52,980 nucleotides of DNA from Yoonia sp. GTDB lineage: Bacteria > Pseudomonadota > Alphaproteobacteria > Rhodobacterales > Rhodobacteraceae. Shown piece after piece: positions 32,675 through 42,117 of the stretch. The notes beneath the pieces were generated by a model that worked only from the letters and a program-made list of their open reading frames with translations, made no database searches and was not told the origin of the DNA. A program made the position numbers and the translations under genes. The stretch's first letter is position 1. Every line of letters starts with the position of its first letter. The DNA lies in contig NZ_JANQTS010000036.1 in NCBI RefSeq assembly GCF_030731595.1, forward strand, positions 1 through 52,980. Reading direction: 5' to 3'.

Positions 32675-34120
32675 CTAGTCTTTCAGGCTTTCTTCGCGCA
32701 AACCGTCAGCCAGCAGGTTGAGGCCCAGAACAAGGCTCAGCAAAGCGACAGCAGGCGGCAGGGCAGGATGTGCGAAGATCAACAACAGCTTGCGGCCCTC
32801 GTTGATCGTGGACCCCCAATCGGGACTTTCTGACGACAGCCCCAGACCGAAGAAGCCCAAGGTGCCCAGAAGGATCGTGGTATAGCCAATCCGCAGGCAG
32901 AAATCGACGATCAGCGGACCACGCGCATTGGGCAGGATTTCCCACAGCATGATGTACCACGCCCCTTCGCCACGGGTTTGGGCGGCGGCCACATAGTCCC
33001 GTGTCCGCAAGTCCAATGTGAGGCCGCGCACGATTCTGAAGACCGTTGGCGCGTTCACAAAGACCACCGATACAAAGACCACGAGGATCGAGATATCGAA
33101 AAGGTCCATCCAGGCTGGCAGGAAGTTGATGACCGTACCCGGCTGGTTGATGATCGACAGATAGAGCCAGAGCAGAACGCCCAGAACCGGGATCATGATC
33201 GCGTTGCGCTTGGACGGTTGGGTGTAATAGCGCGAGTTCAGCAGCACGCCGAAAAAGATCAGCGGGAAGACAAAGAGGAAGGCTGCCATATAGGATGGAA
33301 TACCTGTCAGCACGATCTCTGGCGTGACCAGCAGGTAGAACAGCAGGATCACAGGGAACGCGAGGATCAGGTTGGCGAGGAAGGACAGGATCGTGTCCAG
33401 CTTGCCACCGTAGTAGCCCGCAGGCAGACCCAGAGTGATGCCCACCATAAAGGCAAAGATCGTGGCCAGCGGAGCGATCGAGATGACAAAGACCGATCCT
33501 GCAACCATGCGGCTGAAGATATCGCGCGCAAGGTTGTCACCGCCCAGCAGATAATGGGGAATGACGCCTTCAGTGCCCTCTGGCACAGCAACGCCGGGCA
33601 ATTTGTTTTTCAAACCCGACACCTGGCTCAGGTAGTCATGGGTTGCGATCATGTCGAACATGCCGACAAAGATCGCCGTGAAGACCCAGAACATCACCAG
33701 CCCGAAACCGATCATGCCCACGGTGCTGTCAAACAGTTTGCCATAAAGCCCCAGCTTGCGCTTGTAGATGATCGAGACGGTATAAAGGCTGATCAGCGCA
33801 ATCCAGACAGGCAGGAACCGTTTGGACAATTCACCGATAATGCCCGCAGCTCCGTAGGGCATGACCTGCGGGACCACGATATAGGCCACGACCACAACAA
33901 GCGTGCCCAGAAAGAGGTAGTGCACCGCAGTCTCGGTCAGGCCCAGCATACCGCCGCGTGCCTCCAGTGTTCCGTCCGGATTTGATTGCAACGTCACCGG
34001 TGCTGCAAAAAAGCTCAAGACGATCTGGGCCACGATGGCCACCGCCAGCAGGCCGGCAAGCAGCATAAAGGCGGGGTTCAGGAAGGTGCCGAGGCTTCCG
34101 GTCCATGTCAAAGCGTCCAT
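32675..34120 (-). CDS. ABC importer permease, DppC type, unusually long
   Basis: At 481 aa this is far longer than a usual DppC (about 300). The extra length is an N-terminal block of about 120 residues with three hydrophobic helices before the normal first helix, and a second hydrophobic insert of about 90 residues in the middle (FLFVFPLIFFGVLL to near FLPAWMDLF). The conserved coupling region GAWYIMLWEILPNARGPLI and the end GFFGLGLSSESPDWG are intact. It lies between DppB-like and ATPase genes, 14 nt after the former. Confidence 0.88.
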   Translation of the reverse strand: MDALTWTGSLGTFLNPAFMLLAGLLAVAIVAQIVLSFFAAPVTLQSNPDGTLEARGGMLGLTETAVHYLFLGTLVVVVAYIVVPQVMPYGAAGIIGELSKRFLPVWIALISLYTVSIIYKRKLGLYGKLFDSTVGMIGFGLVMFWVFTAIFVGMFDMIATHDYLSQVSGLKNKLPGVAVPEGTEGVIPHYLLGGDNLARDIFSRMVAGSVFVISIAPLATIFAFMVGITLGLPAGYYGGKLDTILSFLANLILAFPVILLFYLLVTPEIVLTGIPSYMAAFLFVFPLIFFGVLLNSRYYTQPSKRNAIMIPVLGVLLWLYLSIINQPGTVINFLPAWMDLFDISILVVFVSVVFVNAPTVFRIVRGLTLDLRTRDYVAAAQTRGEGAWYIMLWEILPNARGPLIVDFCLRIGYTTILLGTLGFFGLGLSSESPDWGSTINEGRKLLLIFAHPALPPAVALLSLVLGLNLLADGLREESLKD

Positions 34121-34134
34121 GTCCTTGTCCTCCT

Positions 34135-35181
34135 TTAAGAAATACGGATGCGTGGGTTCAGGAACACATAGCCGATGTCGGAGATCAGCTGTGTCACAAG
34201 GACCACGAAAACAGAGACAACAGAAATTGCGAGAAGCATTTCGATGTCATTGTTCGAGGCTGCCCGCACCAGCTCCCAGCCAAAGCCTTGGTAGACAAAG
34301 AGGCTCTCGACAATGACGACGCCCGTAAGAAGCCACGGTATTTGCAGCATGATCACGGTAAATGGCGCAATCAATGCGTTGCGCAGCGCATGTTTGAGCA
34401 CAATCTTCGGAAAGCTCACCCCTTTGAGGCGGGCGGTCCGGATGTATTGCGCGGTCATCACCTCTGCCATTGACGCGCGTGTCATGCGGGCGATGTAGCC
34501 GATGGCGTAGAGCGAAATCGTGATGACGGGCAGAAAGAAATTCTCGAAATTGGCATCAGAAACGGCGCCGCTCGCGACGCCCTTGAACCACTGCATCCCG
34601 AATGTGCCGGTCGCAAAAAACGAGATCAGGATAACGCCCGAGACATATTCTGGCGTCGCGGTCGATACGATCGCGGTTGTCGAGAGCGCGCGGTCCGTCC
34701 TTGATCCTTCGCGCATACCTGCAAGAATGCCGATAATCAGCGCGCTGGGTATCATGATGATCAAGACCCAGAACATGAGTTTTCCGGTATTGGCCAATCT
34801 GACGGGCAGAACGGATGTCACCTCGTCTTTTGCCACCGTGGAATATCCCCAGTCGCCCTGCAAAATTCCGCAAAACGTTGGCGCAGTTTCCAGCGGCTCT
34901 CCGGGAGTGCTACAGCGCGCGCGGACATCTCCATCGGTGCCTTCGATAACATAGCCCGGCAAGACGCCTAACCATTGCCCATACTTGATCGGCAGCGGTT
35001 GGGAATAACCACGGTTGGCCAGCCAAGTCACCACAGCTTCGTCCGACATGCGGGCGTTGCCTTGGGTCTTGGCAAGTTTCTCCAGGTTCGGTGCAAGGTT
35101 CGTCAGCCAGAAGACGATGAACGTCAGGCAGAGAGCCGTCAGGACCATGATCCCGAGGCGGCGTAGAATAAACAGTCCCAT
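34135..35181 (-). CDS. ABC importer permease, DppB type
   Basis: The 348-aa permease has an N-terminal helix (RRLGIMVLTALCLTFIVFWL), a periplasmic loop with two cysteines (RARCSTP and TFCGIL), five further helices and the coupling motif TARLKGVSFPKIVLKHALRNAL. It pairs with the DppC-like protein. It is separated from the upstream SBP gene by 120 bp holding a terminator-like hairpin, so its expression should be lower than that of the SBP. Confidence 0.9.
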   Translation of the reverse strand: MGLFILRRLGIMVLTALCLTFIVFWLTNLAPNLEKLAKTQGNARMSDEAVVTWLANRGYSQPLPIKYGQWLGVLPGYVIEGTDGDVRARCSTPGEPLETAPTFCGILQGDWGYSTVAKDEVTSVLPVRLANTGKLMFWVLIIMIPSALIIGILAGMREGSRTDRALSTTAIVSTATPEYVSGVILISFFATGTFGMQWFKGVASGAVSDANFENFFLPVITISLYAIGYIARMTRASMAEVMTAQYIRTARLKGVSFPKIVLKHALRNALIAPFTVIMLQIPWLLTGVVIVESLFVYQGFGWELVRAASNNDIEMLLAISVVSVFVVLVTQLISDIGYVFLNPRIRIS

Positions 35182-35266
35182 AAATGCCCCTGTTGGTAAG
35201 TGGCTTCGGGTCTTTGCCCGTTAGATCAGGTTGCGGCCCCGGTTTGCCGGTGATCCGCGAATATCG

Positions 35267-35294
35267 AAAAGGGCCGCCCCGAAAGGGACGGCCC
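35267..35294 (-). terminator. Intercistronic stem-loop after the SBP gene
   Basis: GGGCCGCCCC-GAAA-GGGACGGCCC forms a 10-bp stem with one mismatch. On the minus strand it is followed by TTTT. It lies 8 bp after the SBP stop and before the permeases. Such partial terminators keep binding-protein mRNA in excess over the membrane parts. Confidence 0.6.
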
Positions 35295-35301
35295 AAAGAG
35301 C

Positions 35302-36960
35302 TTAGGCTGCGAAGCCGAACTCGTGCAGACGTGGCAGATAGGCGATGTTCATCTGCCCGCCCACAACGCCGGGGCGCACGTGGCGGTAAAGCGAACGCCA
35401 GTAGGGCTGCAAGGTCACGCCTTCATCGCGCATGATGGTCTGGAGTTTCGCCATCACTTCACGCCGCGCATCCGCATCGGCCAAAGAGTTGGCTTCGGCC
35501 AGAAGCGCATCGAACTCCGCATTGGCAAAGCCGGATTCGTTCCATGCTTCACCGGTCCGATAAGCCAGCGCAAGGATCTGCGTGCCCAAAGGACGGTGGT
35601 TCCAGTCAGTCGAGGAGAAAGGATACTTTGTCCAGTCGTTCCAGAACGTGCTGCCGGGAATGATGGTCCGCTTGACGTTGAAACCGGCGTCGCGCAGCTG
35701 GGCTGCAACGGCATCGGTCGAGTTTTTCCGCCAGTCGTCATCAATCGAAATGATGTCCATTTCGAAATCGGCCATGCCTGCTTCGGTCAGCAGGGCAAGC
35801 GCGCCTGCGGGATCGAACTCCATCGCAGGCACATCGGCCCATTCAGGGTGCATCGGCCCCACGTGCTGGTTGCGGGCAGGCACACCGCGGTTCGCGTTAC
35901 CCAGTTCCAGGACGACAGCAGGATCGACGGCCATCGCAATGGCACGGCGCACACGCACATCCGCATAGGGCTGCATGCCATCGACTTCGGCCAATTGGTT
36001 CGGCCGGATAACAACGGTCGAGCCAGAGGCGACTTCGGATTTCTCCCAGCCCATTCCGTCAAGAATATCCACGAAATCACCAACGGTTTCATAGATGACA
36101 TCGACTTCTTCGGCTGCTGCAGCAGCAACCCATGCAGATGGATCCGTACCATAGTCGATAAATTCAAAGCGGTCGATGAAGGCGCCTTTGCCAGCGGCAT
36201 AGCCCCACCAGTCGTGGCCTTCGTTGCGCACCAATGTGCCGCCAACACCAACCTCAAGCGATTCCGGCAGATAGGCACCGGTGCCTTTGGGGTTTGCCAG
36301 CATGTTTTCGGCATCGAAATCCTGTGGCACGATATGTGCAGGATAGTCAGCCATACCGGCGATCAGCGAGATATCGGGAACCGGCGATTTCAGCACAACG
36401 GTGTAGTCATCCACGACGGTGATCGCGCCCTCGAGCGCTTTGTCAGTCGCAGGGTCGATCAGCGCTGCAAAACGGCCCGCCATCGAGTTCCCCTCGACGG
36501 TGCGGTCACACCAGCCAGTGATGTTGAATGCAACATCTGCCGCGGTGAACGGTGTGCCATCGTTCCATGTCACGCCTTGGCGGACATTGAGCGTGTATTC
36601 GGTTGCATCATCGCTTGCGGACCAGCTTTCAAGCAGTGCTGGCGTGAAAGAGCCGTCGTTGTTGTATTCAACCAGATACTCCAGCCAACCGGCGGCGTAG
36701 TATGAAATCTGTGGCCAGTCGAATGTCCGTGGATCCTTCAGCCCGCGGACTTCCATCTGGATCCGCATCGTTCCGCCCTGCTGCACATGACCTGCCGCCT
36801 GCGCCGGTGCCGCCGCGCCAATCAGACCATAAGCGGCCGTCGCGGTCAGACCAAGCGCCGTGGTGCGTGTCAGGAATTCACGGCGGCTGAGTTTGCCGGC
36901 CTTTTCTTCCTGCGCATACATCAGCGCCGCTGGATGGATTGATTTGTTGTCGTGCGTCAT
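35302..36960 (-). CDS. Peptide-type ABC importer substrate-binding protein
   Basis: The 552-aa SBP_bac_5 family protein (cluster C) has a Tat-type signal (SRREFLTRTTALGLTA, residues about 25-40, cut after PAQA), so it is probably exported folded. The family motif EYTLNVRQGVTWNDGTPFTA is present. It is not a lipoprotein, because no lipobox Cys follows the signal. The start is ATG 36960 with AGGGAG before it. This is the first structural gene of the importer, downstream of an AraC regulator. Confidence 0.92.
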   Translation of the reverse strand: MTHDNKSIHPAALMYAQEEKAGKLSRREFLTRTTALGLTATAAYGLIGAAAPAQAAGHVQQGGTMRIQMEVRGLKDPRTFDWPQISYYAAGWLEYLVEYNNDGSFTPALLESWSASDDATEYTLNVRQGVTWNDGTPFTAADVAFNITGWCDRTVEGNSMAGRFAALIDPATDKALEGAITVVDDYTVVLKSPVPDISLIAGMADYPAHIVPQDFDAENMLANPKGTGAYLPESLEVGVGGTLVRNEGHDWWGYAAGKGAFIDRFEFIDYGTDPSAWVAAAAAEEVDVIYETVGDFVDILDGMGWEKSEVASGSTVVIRPNQLAEVDGMQPYADVRVRRAIAMAVDPAVVLELGNANRGVPARNQHVGPMHPEWADVPAMEFDPAGALALLTEAGMADFEMDIISIDDDWRKNSTDAVAAQLRDAGFNVKRTIIPGSTFWNDWTKYPFSSTDWNHRPLGTQILALAYRTGEAWNESGFANAEFDALLAEANSLADADARREVMAKLQTIMRDEGVTLQPYWRSLYRHVRPGVVGGQMNIAYLPRLHEFGFAA

Positions 36961-37071
36961 TGTTTTCTCCCTGTGACACATTTCTTTTTTGCCGGTTCGC
37001 TGTCTGTCAATGATCGCCCGCCATTGTATTTCCCAGCTTCCCGTCCGGATGCCATTCGGCACAATTTTTGG

Positions 37072-37088
37072 CCGAACGTCAACCGAAC
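37072..37088. promoter_or_regulatory. Direct repeat CCGAAC-N5-CCGAAC
   Basis: Two CCGAAC hexamers at 37072-37077 and 37083-37088 repeat every 11 bp, one helical turn. This is how AraC-family proteins usually bind. A mirrored partial copy (ATTCGG) is at 37054-37059. The site lies between the AraC-type gene and the SBP gene. Confidence 0.4.
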
Positions 37089-37154
37089 CTTTTGGAAACA
37101 AGATAACGAATGCGACATGAGAACGTCCCAAAAGCGACATTTCCGCTTTGTTTT

Positions 37155-37168
37155 TCAAAGCGCTTTGA
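37155..37168. promoter_or_regulatory. Palindrome with central CG (LacI-type look)
   Basis: TCAAAGCGCTTTGA is a perfect 14-bp palindrome with a central CG, the usual shape of LacI-family operators. It is 25 bp after the AraC-type gene stop and about 195 bp before the SBP start. No LacI-family gene is in the window. Confidence 0.35.
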
Positions 37169-37192
37169 TGCCGCAATGCAGCAAAAAACCGT

Positions 37193-38038
37193 TTATTTAC
37201 GGCCGATCCCGCCGCTGGCCCGTCGGAACTCCGAGGGTGTCTGTCCCGCTTTCTGCTGAAAGCTTCGGGTGAAGTAGGCGGGCGAGCGAAATCCCAAAGT
37301 CTGCGCGATATCCTGAACGGGGATCGGTGTGGTCCTGAGCATCATGCAGGCTTCGAAGTGAATCCGGTCATTCAAAAGCGCCAGCGCAGAGCGCCCGCAT
37401 GTCTGGCGACAACACCGGGTCAGATGTGTCGGCGTCACGTTCAACGCTGCGGCGTAATCCGCAATATTGCGGTCCGACTGGAATTCTTTGGCGATCATTG
37501 TCGTAAACTGGGCAACCAGTCTGCCTGCCGCCGAGTTGCGCCGTTGATCGACTGTGGCGGGGTCGCGTCGTTTGAGTTGCCGTTCCACAAAAATGTTGAG
37601 CAGACCCAGATGGCAATGGGCAGCACGCAGGTCACCAGAGGGCTGCACCTCCTTTTCGATGGCCTCGAAGAGTGTGATCAGTTCCTTTTGCGGATCCACC
37701 TCGATAAGGCGCAGATGAAACGGTGCCGCGGGCCACACGGATGCGTCGGGCAGGGTCATCATTTGCGCAAAGACGGTCTGGCCCACCTCTATGCCATACA
37801 TGGTGTCGGGCGGCAGAAAGATCAGGTTGTTGGGGCCATATCCGTTGGTCAGCCCTGCCACCGTGATGCGGCCCTGTCCTTTCGAGATATGGATCAGCCG
37901 GGCCGTTTTATGGCTCCGCATCGCTTCGGTGCGCCACCGACCTGCTTGCCCGCCATGGGAGATCGGGGTCAGTGCGAGGTCCGGCTTGGGAATGCTCATC
38001 ATGGTCATCAACTTTGCCTCAATGTTGATTTTTGGCAA
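37193..38038 (-). CDS. AraC-family transcriptional regulator
   Basis: The 281-aa regulator has an N-terminal cupin-like sensor (about 20-160) and a C-terminal double HTH (about 180-275) with the AraC signature ending GFRSPAYFTRSFQQKAGQTPSEFRR. The second recognition helix region (VQDIAQTLGFRSPAYFTRSF) is well conserved. It is on the same strand as, and just upstream of, the ABC importer genes, which makes it their likely regulator. It may sense the imported compound. The start at ATG 38038 is not certain; ATGs at codons 11 and 13-14 are alternatives. Confidence 0.85.
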   Translation of the reverse strand: MPKINIEAKLMTMMSIPKPDLALTPISHGGQAGRWRTEAMRSHKTARLIHISKGQGRITVAGLTNGYGPNNLIFLPPDTMYGIEVGQTVFAQMMTLPDASVWPAAPFHLRLIEVDPQKELITLFEAIEKEVQPSGDLRAAHCHLGLLNIFVERQLKRRDPATVDQRRNSAAGRLVAQFTTMIAKEFQSDRNIADYAAALNVTPTHLTRCCRQTCGRSALALLNDRIHFEACMMLRTTPIPVQDIAQTLGFRSPAYFTRSFQQKAGQTPSEFRRASGGIGRK

Positions 38039-38062
38039 GTTTGCCCAGAAAGCCCTTTGGAT

Positions 38063-38977
38063 TCAATCCGCTGCGTGATTCGCGAATCGCAGTGTTGCGA
38101 ATATGTCAGGGCTGTCCGCGGCGATATGGTGCCAATCCCTGTGGCGCGCCCGGAACCATGTCCGCTGCCGCTTGGCGTATTGGCGTGATGCGATGATCGC
38201 GGCGTCGCGGGCTTGGTCCAGCGTGAAACTGCCTTGCAGGTGCTGGATCAGTTCCGGCGCACCGATGGCCTTGGACGACTGCAAAGCGGGGTCCCAATAG
38301 GGCAGCATGGCGCGCGCTTCGTCCAAAGCGCCTTGGGCCAGCATCTGATCGAACCGCGATGCGATCCGCCGGTCCAGCCAGTCTTTGGGGGCATCCAGCG
38401 TGATGCAGACAGCATCCTGTCGGGCCAAAAGCGCCGGCGGCGTGGCGTCTTGCCATGCCGCAAGGCTTTGGCCGGTGGCTTGCAGCACTTCCCACGCGCG
38501 CTGCACCCGCATCCGGTTTTGCAGGTCGATCCTGCTGGTCGTGTCGGCGTCAAGATCGGCAATCAGCGCCGCCAGATCGCGCTGGTCCCCCGCCTCTCTG
38601 ATCGCTTTTGGGGTGGGGGGGATGTCAGCAAGTCCCTGGGTCAGCGCGTTGAAGTTCAGCCCGGTTCCGCCGACAATGATCGGACGCCGGGACCCCGCCA
38701 GAAAAGGGGCGACGTCGCGCAGCCAATGCCCTGCGGAATAGGCGGCATCGTAGGGGATATGCCCGTAAAGTGCGTGTTGCGCCGCTGCCAGATCCGCATC
38801 ATCCGGACGCGCCGTCAGAATGCGCCACCCGTCAAAAACCTGCAGCGCATCCGCATTGACGATCACGCCGCCTTGGGCCTGCGCAATTTTGAGCGCAAGT
38901 GCGGATTTGCCCGAGGCGGTTGGCCCCGCGATCAGCACCGGTTTATCTGGGAAAATCGTGATCATCGCGTCATTCAT
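38063..38977 (-). CDS. miaA: tRNA dimethylallyltransferase
   Basis: The 304-aa MiaA isopentenylates A37 of tRNAs that read UNN codons. The P-loop is GPTASGKS (18-25), followed by the catalytic Asp in [11 protein letters not shown] and by GGTGLNF. ATG 38977 is the first start; an ATG four codons later is possible. It is divergent from pyrH with 91 bp between them. The 3' end is 24 bp from the start codon of the AraC-type gene, on the same strand. Confidence 0.93.
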   Translation of the reverse strand: MNDAMITIFPDKPVLIAGPTASGKSALALKIAQAQGGVIVNADALQVFDGWRILTARPDDADLAAAQHALYGHIPYDAAYSAGHWLRDVAPFLAGSRRPIIVGGTGLNFNALTQGLADIPPTPKAIREAGDQRDLAALIADLDADTTSRIDLQNRMRVQRAWEVLQATGQSLAAWQDATPPALLARQDAVCITLDAPKDWLDRRIASRFDQMLAQGALDEARAMLPYWDPALQSSKAIGAPELIQHLQGSFTLDQARDAAIIASRQYAKRQRTWFRARHRDWHHIAADSPDIFATLRFANHAAD

Positions 38978-39068
38978 GCAGCTGCGCTCGCATCAGGGCA
39001 AGCAGGCATTGAACCCCGCCCCGATTTCCTGCATTTTGGGGTCATCAAATAAACATACGAGGGACGCC

Positions 39069-39794
39069 ATGAGCGAGACTGAGAAACCGGCATATAAACG
39101 TGTAATGCTCAAGATCTCGGGGGAGGCGCTGATGGGGGATACCGCATTTGGGTTGCATCCGCCGACGGTGCAGCGTGTCGCCCGCGAGGTCAAATCGGTC
39201 CATGATCTGGGTGTCGAGATTTGCATGGTCATTGGTGGCGGCAATATCTTTCGCGGGCTGCAAGGGTCTGCCCAAGGGATGGAGCGGACCACGGCCGACT
39301 ATATGGGAATGCTGGCGACCGTGATGAACGCACTTGCCATGCAGTCCGCGCTGGAGGAACTGGGCATCCACACCCGCGTGATTTCCGCGATCACCATGAA
39401 CGAGGTGGCAGAACCCTATATCCGCCGCCGCGCCGTGCGCCATCTGGAAAAAAAGCGGGTGTGCATCTTTGCCGCCGGAACCGGCAACCCTTATTTCACC
39501 ACCGATACCGCCGCCACGCTGCGCGCCAATGAAATGGCCTGCGAGGCGATTTTCAAAGGGACCAAGGTCGATGGTGTCTATGACAAGGACCCGGTCAAAC
39601 ATGCGGATGCCGTCCGCTATGATGAGGTCAGCTATGACGAGGTGCTGCAAAAACATCTGGGCGTGATGGATGCCAGTGCGATTGCGCTGGCGCGGGACAA
39701 TCACCTGCCGATCATCGTGTTTTCTCTTGATGAGCCGGGCGGCTTCCGTGGTATCTTGGCGGGTGAGGGGACCTACACGATTGTGAAAGACTAG
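39069..39794 (+). CDS. pyrH: Uridylate kinase
   Basis: The 241-aa PyrH phosphorylates UMP to UDP as a hexamer with GTP and UTP control. It belongs to the amino-acid kinase family and shows [19 protein letters not shown] and the ATP-binding [11 protein letters not shown] motifs. The start is ATG 39069 with GAGGGAC upstream; the frame open to 38820 overlaps miaA antisense. It begins the conserved plus-strand pyrH-frr-uppS-cdsA order. Confidence 0.95.
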   Translation: MSETEKPAYKRVMLKISGEALMGDTAFGLHPPTVQRVAREVKSVHDLGVEICMVIGGGNIFRGLQGSAQGMERTTADYMGMLATVMNALAMQSALEELGIHTRVISAITMNEVAEPYIRRRAVRHLEKKRVCIFAAGTGNPYFTTDTAATLRANEMACEAIFKGTKVDGVYDKDPVKHADAVRYDEVSYDEVLQKHLGVMDASAIALARDNHLPIIVFSLDEPGGFRGILAGEGTYTIVKD

Positions 39795-39828
39795 GCGGAG
39801 CGGCTGCGCCGCAAGGAATTTTGTGAAT

Positions 39829-39880
39829 GAGGGGCGCTGCCCCTCAAACACCCCGAGGTATTTTAAACAAAAGAAGCGGT
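39829..39880. repeat. Roseobacter-type intergenic repeat, copy 2
   Basis: A hairpin GAGGGGC-GCT-GCCCCTC (39829-39845) is followed by CACCCCGAGGTATTTTAA and then AAAGAAG. The order stem, C-rich run, TATTT and AAAGAAG matches the repeat at 30463-30507. It lies in the pyrH-frr gap and may end the pyrH transcript, though no U-run follows the stem directly. Confidence 0.45.
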
Positions 39881-39992
39881 TTGCACAGGAACTGCACAAA
39901 AGCGCCGCATTTGGCTGCCTATACAAAATGGACCCTTTGGCATAAACGATGAAAACGAGGGCAGAAGCCCGCCAAGGAAGAGCAAAGAAGAC

Positions 39993-40556
39993 ATGTCTGA
40001 CGATTTTGAACTTGATACCGATGATCTGGCCCGCCGCATGAACGGGGCGATTGCAAATCTGCGCACGGAACTGGCGTCTTTGCGGACCGGCCGCGCCTCT
40101 GGCTCTATGCTGGAACCTGTGATGGTGGACGCCTACGGATCCATGACCCCGATCAATCAAGTGGGCACCGTCAACGTGCCAGAGCCGCGTATGGTGACAA
40201 TCAACGTGTGGGACAAAGCCTTGGTTGGCAAGGTCGAAAAAGCTATTCGCGAGAGCGGCTTGGGGATCAATCCTCAACTGAATGGCACGATCATCATGTT
40301 GCCTATTCCGGAACTGAACGAAGAGCGCCGCCGCGAATTGACAAAGGTGGCAGGCCACTATGCGGAAAGCGCGCGGGTGGCTGTGCGCAACCTGCGCCGT
40401 GACGGCATGGACCAGATCAAGAAAGCCAAGGCGGATGGTCTGTCCGAGGACGACCAGAAATTCTGGGAAGCCGCCGTGCAGGAAATTACAGACGCCCATA
40501 TCAAGATCGTTGATGAAACAGTCGAGACCAAACAAGCCGAAATCATGCAGGTTTGA
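39993..40556 (+). CDS. frr: Ribosome recycling factor
   Basis: The 187-aa RRF splits post-termination ribosomes with EF-G. Typical stretches are [21 protein letters not shown] (near 30-50), MVTINVWDK and the C-terminal [12 protein letters not shown]. The length is standard. It follows pyrH after 198 bp that hold a repeat, and precedes uppS by 30 bp with no visible terminator. Confidence 0.96.
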   Translation: MSDDFELDTDDLARRMNGAIANLRTELASLRTGRASGSMLEPVMVDAYGSMTPINQVGTVNVPEPRMVTINVWDKALVGKVEKAIRESGLGINPQLNGTIIMLPIPELNEERRRELTKVAGHYAESARVAVRNLRRDGMDQIKKAKADGLSEDDQKFWEAAVQEITDAHIKIVDETVETKQAEIMQV

Positions 40557-40586
40557 ATTCCTTCATTTGAAGAAAAGGCGGCAATC

Positions 40587-41312
40587 ATGCCCAATGACAA
40601 AGATGCAAAGACAGCTCCGGCCCATGTCGCGATCATCATGGACGGCAACGGACGTTGGGCACAGCAAAGAGGTCGCCCGCGCCTGTTTGGCCATCACGCG
40701 GGTGCGCGACGTGTGCGCGAAATTCTTAAGGCCTGTCCCGGTTTCGGTGTCAAGTATCTGACAATCTTTGCCTTTTCGACGGAAAACTGGAAACGGACGC
40801 AAGCCGAAGTCTCTGGCCTGATGACCCTTTTTCGCAAATACCTCGAGCGGGAAGCCAACGAGCTCTTCGAGAGCGGCGTTTGCGTGCGCTTCATTGGCGA
40901 CCGCATCCGGCTTGACGACAAGTTGGTAACGCTGATGGATGATCTGGAGCTGCGGACTGCGGGCAATGACCGTGTGCATCTGACTGTCGCGCTGAATTAC
41001 GGTGGTCGCGACGAGGTGACCCGTGCCGCAAAGCGTCTTGCTTTCGAGATAGAGCAGGGTCGATTGACCCATAAGGACGTCGATGCGGAAACCTTGGCCC
41101 GGTTCCTTGACACGCATGTTTTGCCGGACCCTGATCTGGTGATCCGCACCAGCGGAGAGGCGCGGATTTCAAATTTCCTGCTTTGGCAGTCCGCTTATGC
41201 CGAATACGAATTTGTCGACACGCTGTGGCCAGATTTCACGGCTGCCGAATTTGCGAAGGTTCTGCACTCTTATGGCAAGCGTGATCGCCGGTTTGGCGCG
41301 ATCCGAGCCTAG
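40587..41312 (+). CDS. uppS: Undecaprenyl diphosphate synthase
   Basis: The 241-aa cis-prenyltransferase makes the C55 carrier for peptidoglycan and O-antigen. The catalytic Asp19 lies in IIMDGNGRWA and the C-terminal RTSGEARISNFLLWQ and YAEYEF motifs are intact. The stop is one base before the cdsA start, so the two are coupled. Confidence 0.95.
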   Translation: MPNDKDAKTAPAHVAIIMDGNGRWAQQRGRPRLFGHHAGARRVREILKACPGFGVKYLTIFAFSTENWKRTQAEVSGLMTLFRKYLEREANELFESGVCVRFIGDRIRLDDKLVTLMDDLELRTAGNDRVHLTVALNYGGRDEVTRAAKRLAFEIEQGRLTHKDVDAETLARFLDTHVLPDPDLVIRTSGEARISNFLLWQSAYAEYEFVDTLWPDFTAAEFAKVLHSYGKRDRRFGAIRA

Positions 41313-41313
41313 T

Positions 41314-42117
41314 ATGACGGCACCCGCCCCGACACCCACGAAATGGGATGACTTGACGGTACGCCTGATTTCAAGCGCTGCAATGGTCGCCGTAGGGGCC
41401 GTCGGCGTGATTTTGGGCGGTATCTGGTTCCAGATGCTGGTCGTGTTCGTCACAGCGGTGATGGTGTGGGAATTGTGGATGATGATCCGCCCCAACGAAC
41501 CCACCAAGGGGATGTTGCTGGCGGCCCTTGTGGCATCGGTGATGTCGGGGCAATTGGTCGATGGCACAGCCTGGGGCATGCTTTTGTTCCTGGTGGTGCC
41601 GGTGATCGGCGTCACGCAACTGAAAACCGAAATCAAGACCTTCTTTGTTTTTGCGCTTGGGATTCAACTTGCGGGTTGGGGTCTGGTCCATTTTCGCATG
41701 GATCATGGCTTTACATGGATTTTGTGGCTGATGTCCGTGGTCATCGTGACGGATATCTTTGGCTATTTTGCTGGAAAAGCCTTGGGCGGCCCCAAGTTCT
41801 GGCCCAAGATCAGCCCCAAGAAAACATGGAGCGGTACTGCTGCGGGATGGATCGGGGCTGCGCTTGTGGGGTATATTTTCACGCTGTTTACAGAGGCAGG
41901 TCTTTGGATTGTCGCGATCTCGGTTATTCTCAGCTTTGCGGGGCAGATGGGGGATATCGCGGAAAGCGCGCTCAAGCGGCGGATGGGGGTCAAGGATAGC
42001 TCGACCCTTATTCCCGGACATGGGGGGCTCTTTGACCGGTTTGATGCGCTTTTGGGCGCGTCGCTGTTCTTGATCGTCGTGGCCGATGTCATTGATGTGC
42101 CGGGAGTTGTCTTTTGA
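41314..42117 (+). CDS. cdsA: Phosphatidate cytidylyltransferase
   Basis: The 267-aa polytopic enzyme makes CDP-diacylglycerol from phosphatidate and CTP. The CdsA signature is complete near the C-terminus (ALKRRMGVKDSSTLIPGHGG followed by LFDRFDAL). Start ATG 41314 follows the uppS stop directly; the frame open to 41197 lies inside uppS. Its stop overlaps the TTG start of dxr (TTGA). Confidence 0.94.
   Translation: MTAPAPTPTKWDDLTVRLISSAAMVAVGAVGVILGGIWFQMLVVFVTAVMVWELWMMIRPNEPTKGMLLAALVASVMSGQLVDGTAWGMLLFLVVPVIGVTQLKTEIKTFFVFALGIQLAGWGLVHFRMDHGFTWILWLMSVVIVTDIFGYFAGKALGGPKFWPKISPKKTWSGTAAGWIGAALVGYIFTLFTEAGLWIVAISVILSFAGQMGDIAESALKRRMGVKDSSTLIPGHGGLFDRFDALLGASLFLIVVADVIDVPGVVF

Noticed and set aside
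39882-39898. TGCACA-N5-TGCACA direct repeat upstream of frr
   Set aside because: Two hexamers in an 11-bp period could be a site, but no regulator or conservation supports it, and frr is a housekeeping gene.
39045-40535. 496-codon minus-strand frame
   Set aside because: It is antisense to pyrH and frr, two certain genes, and has a typical shadow composition.
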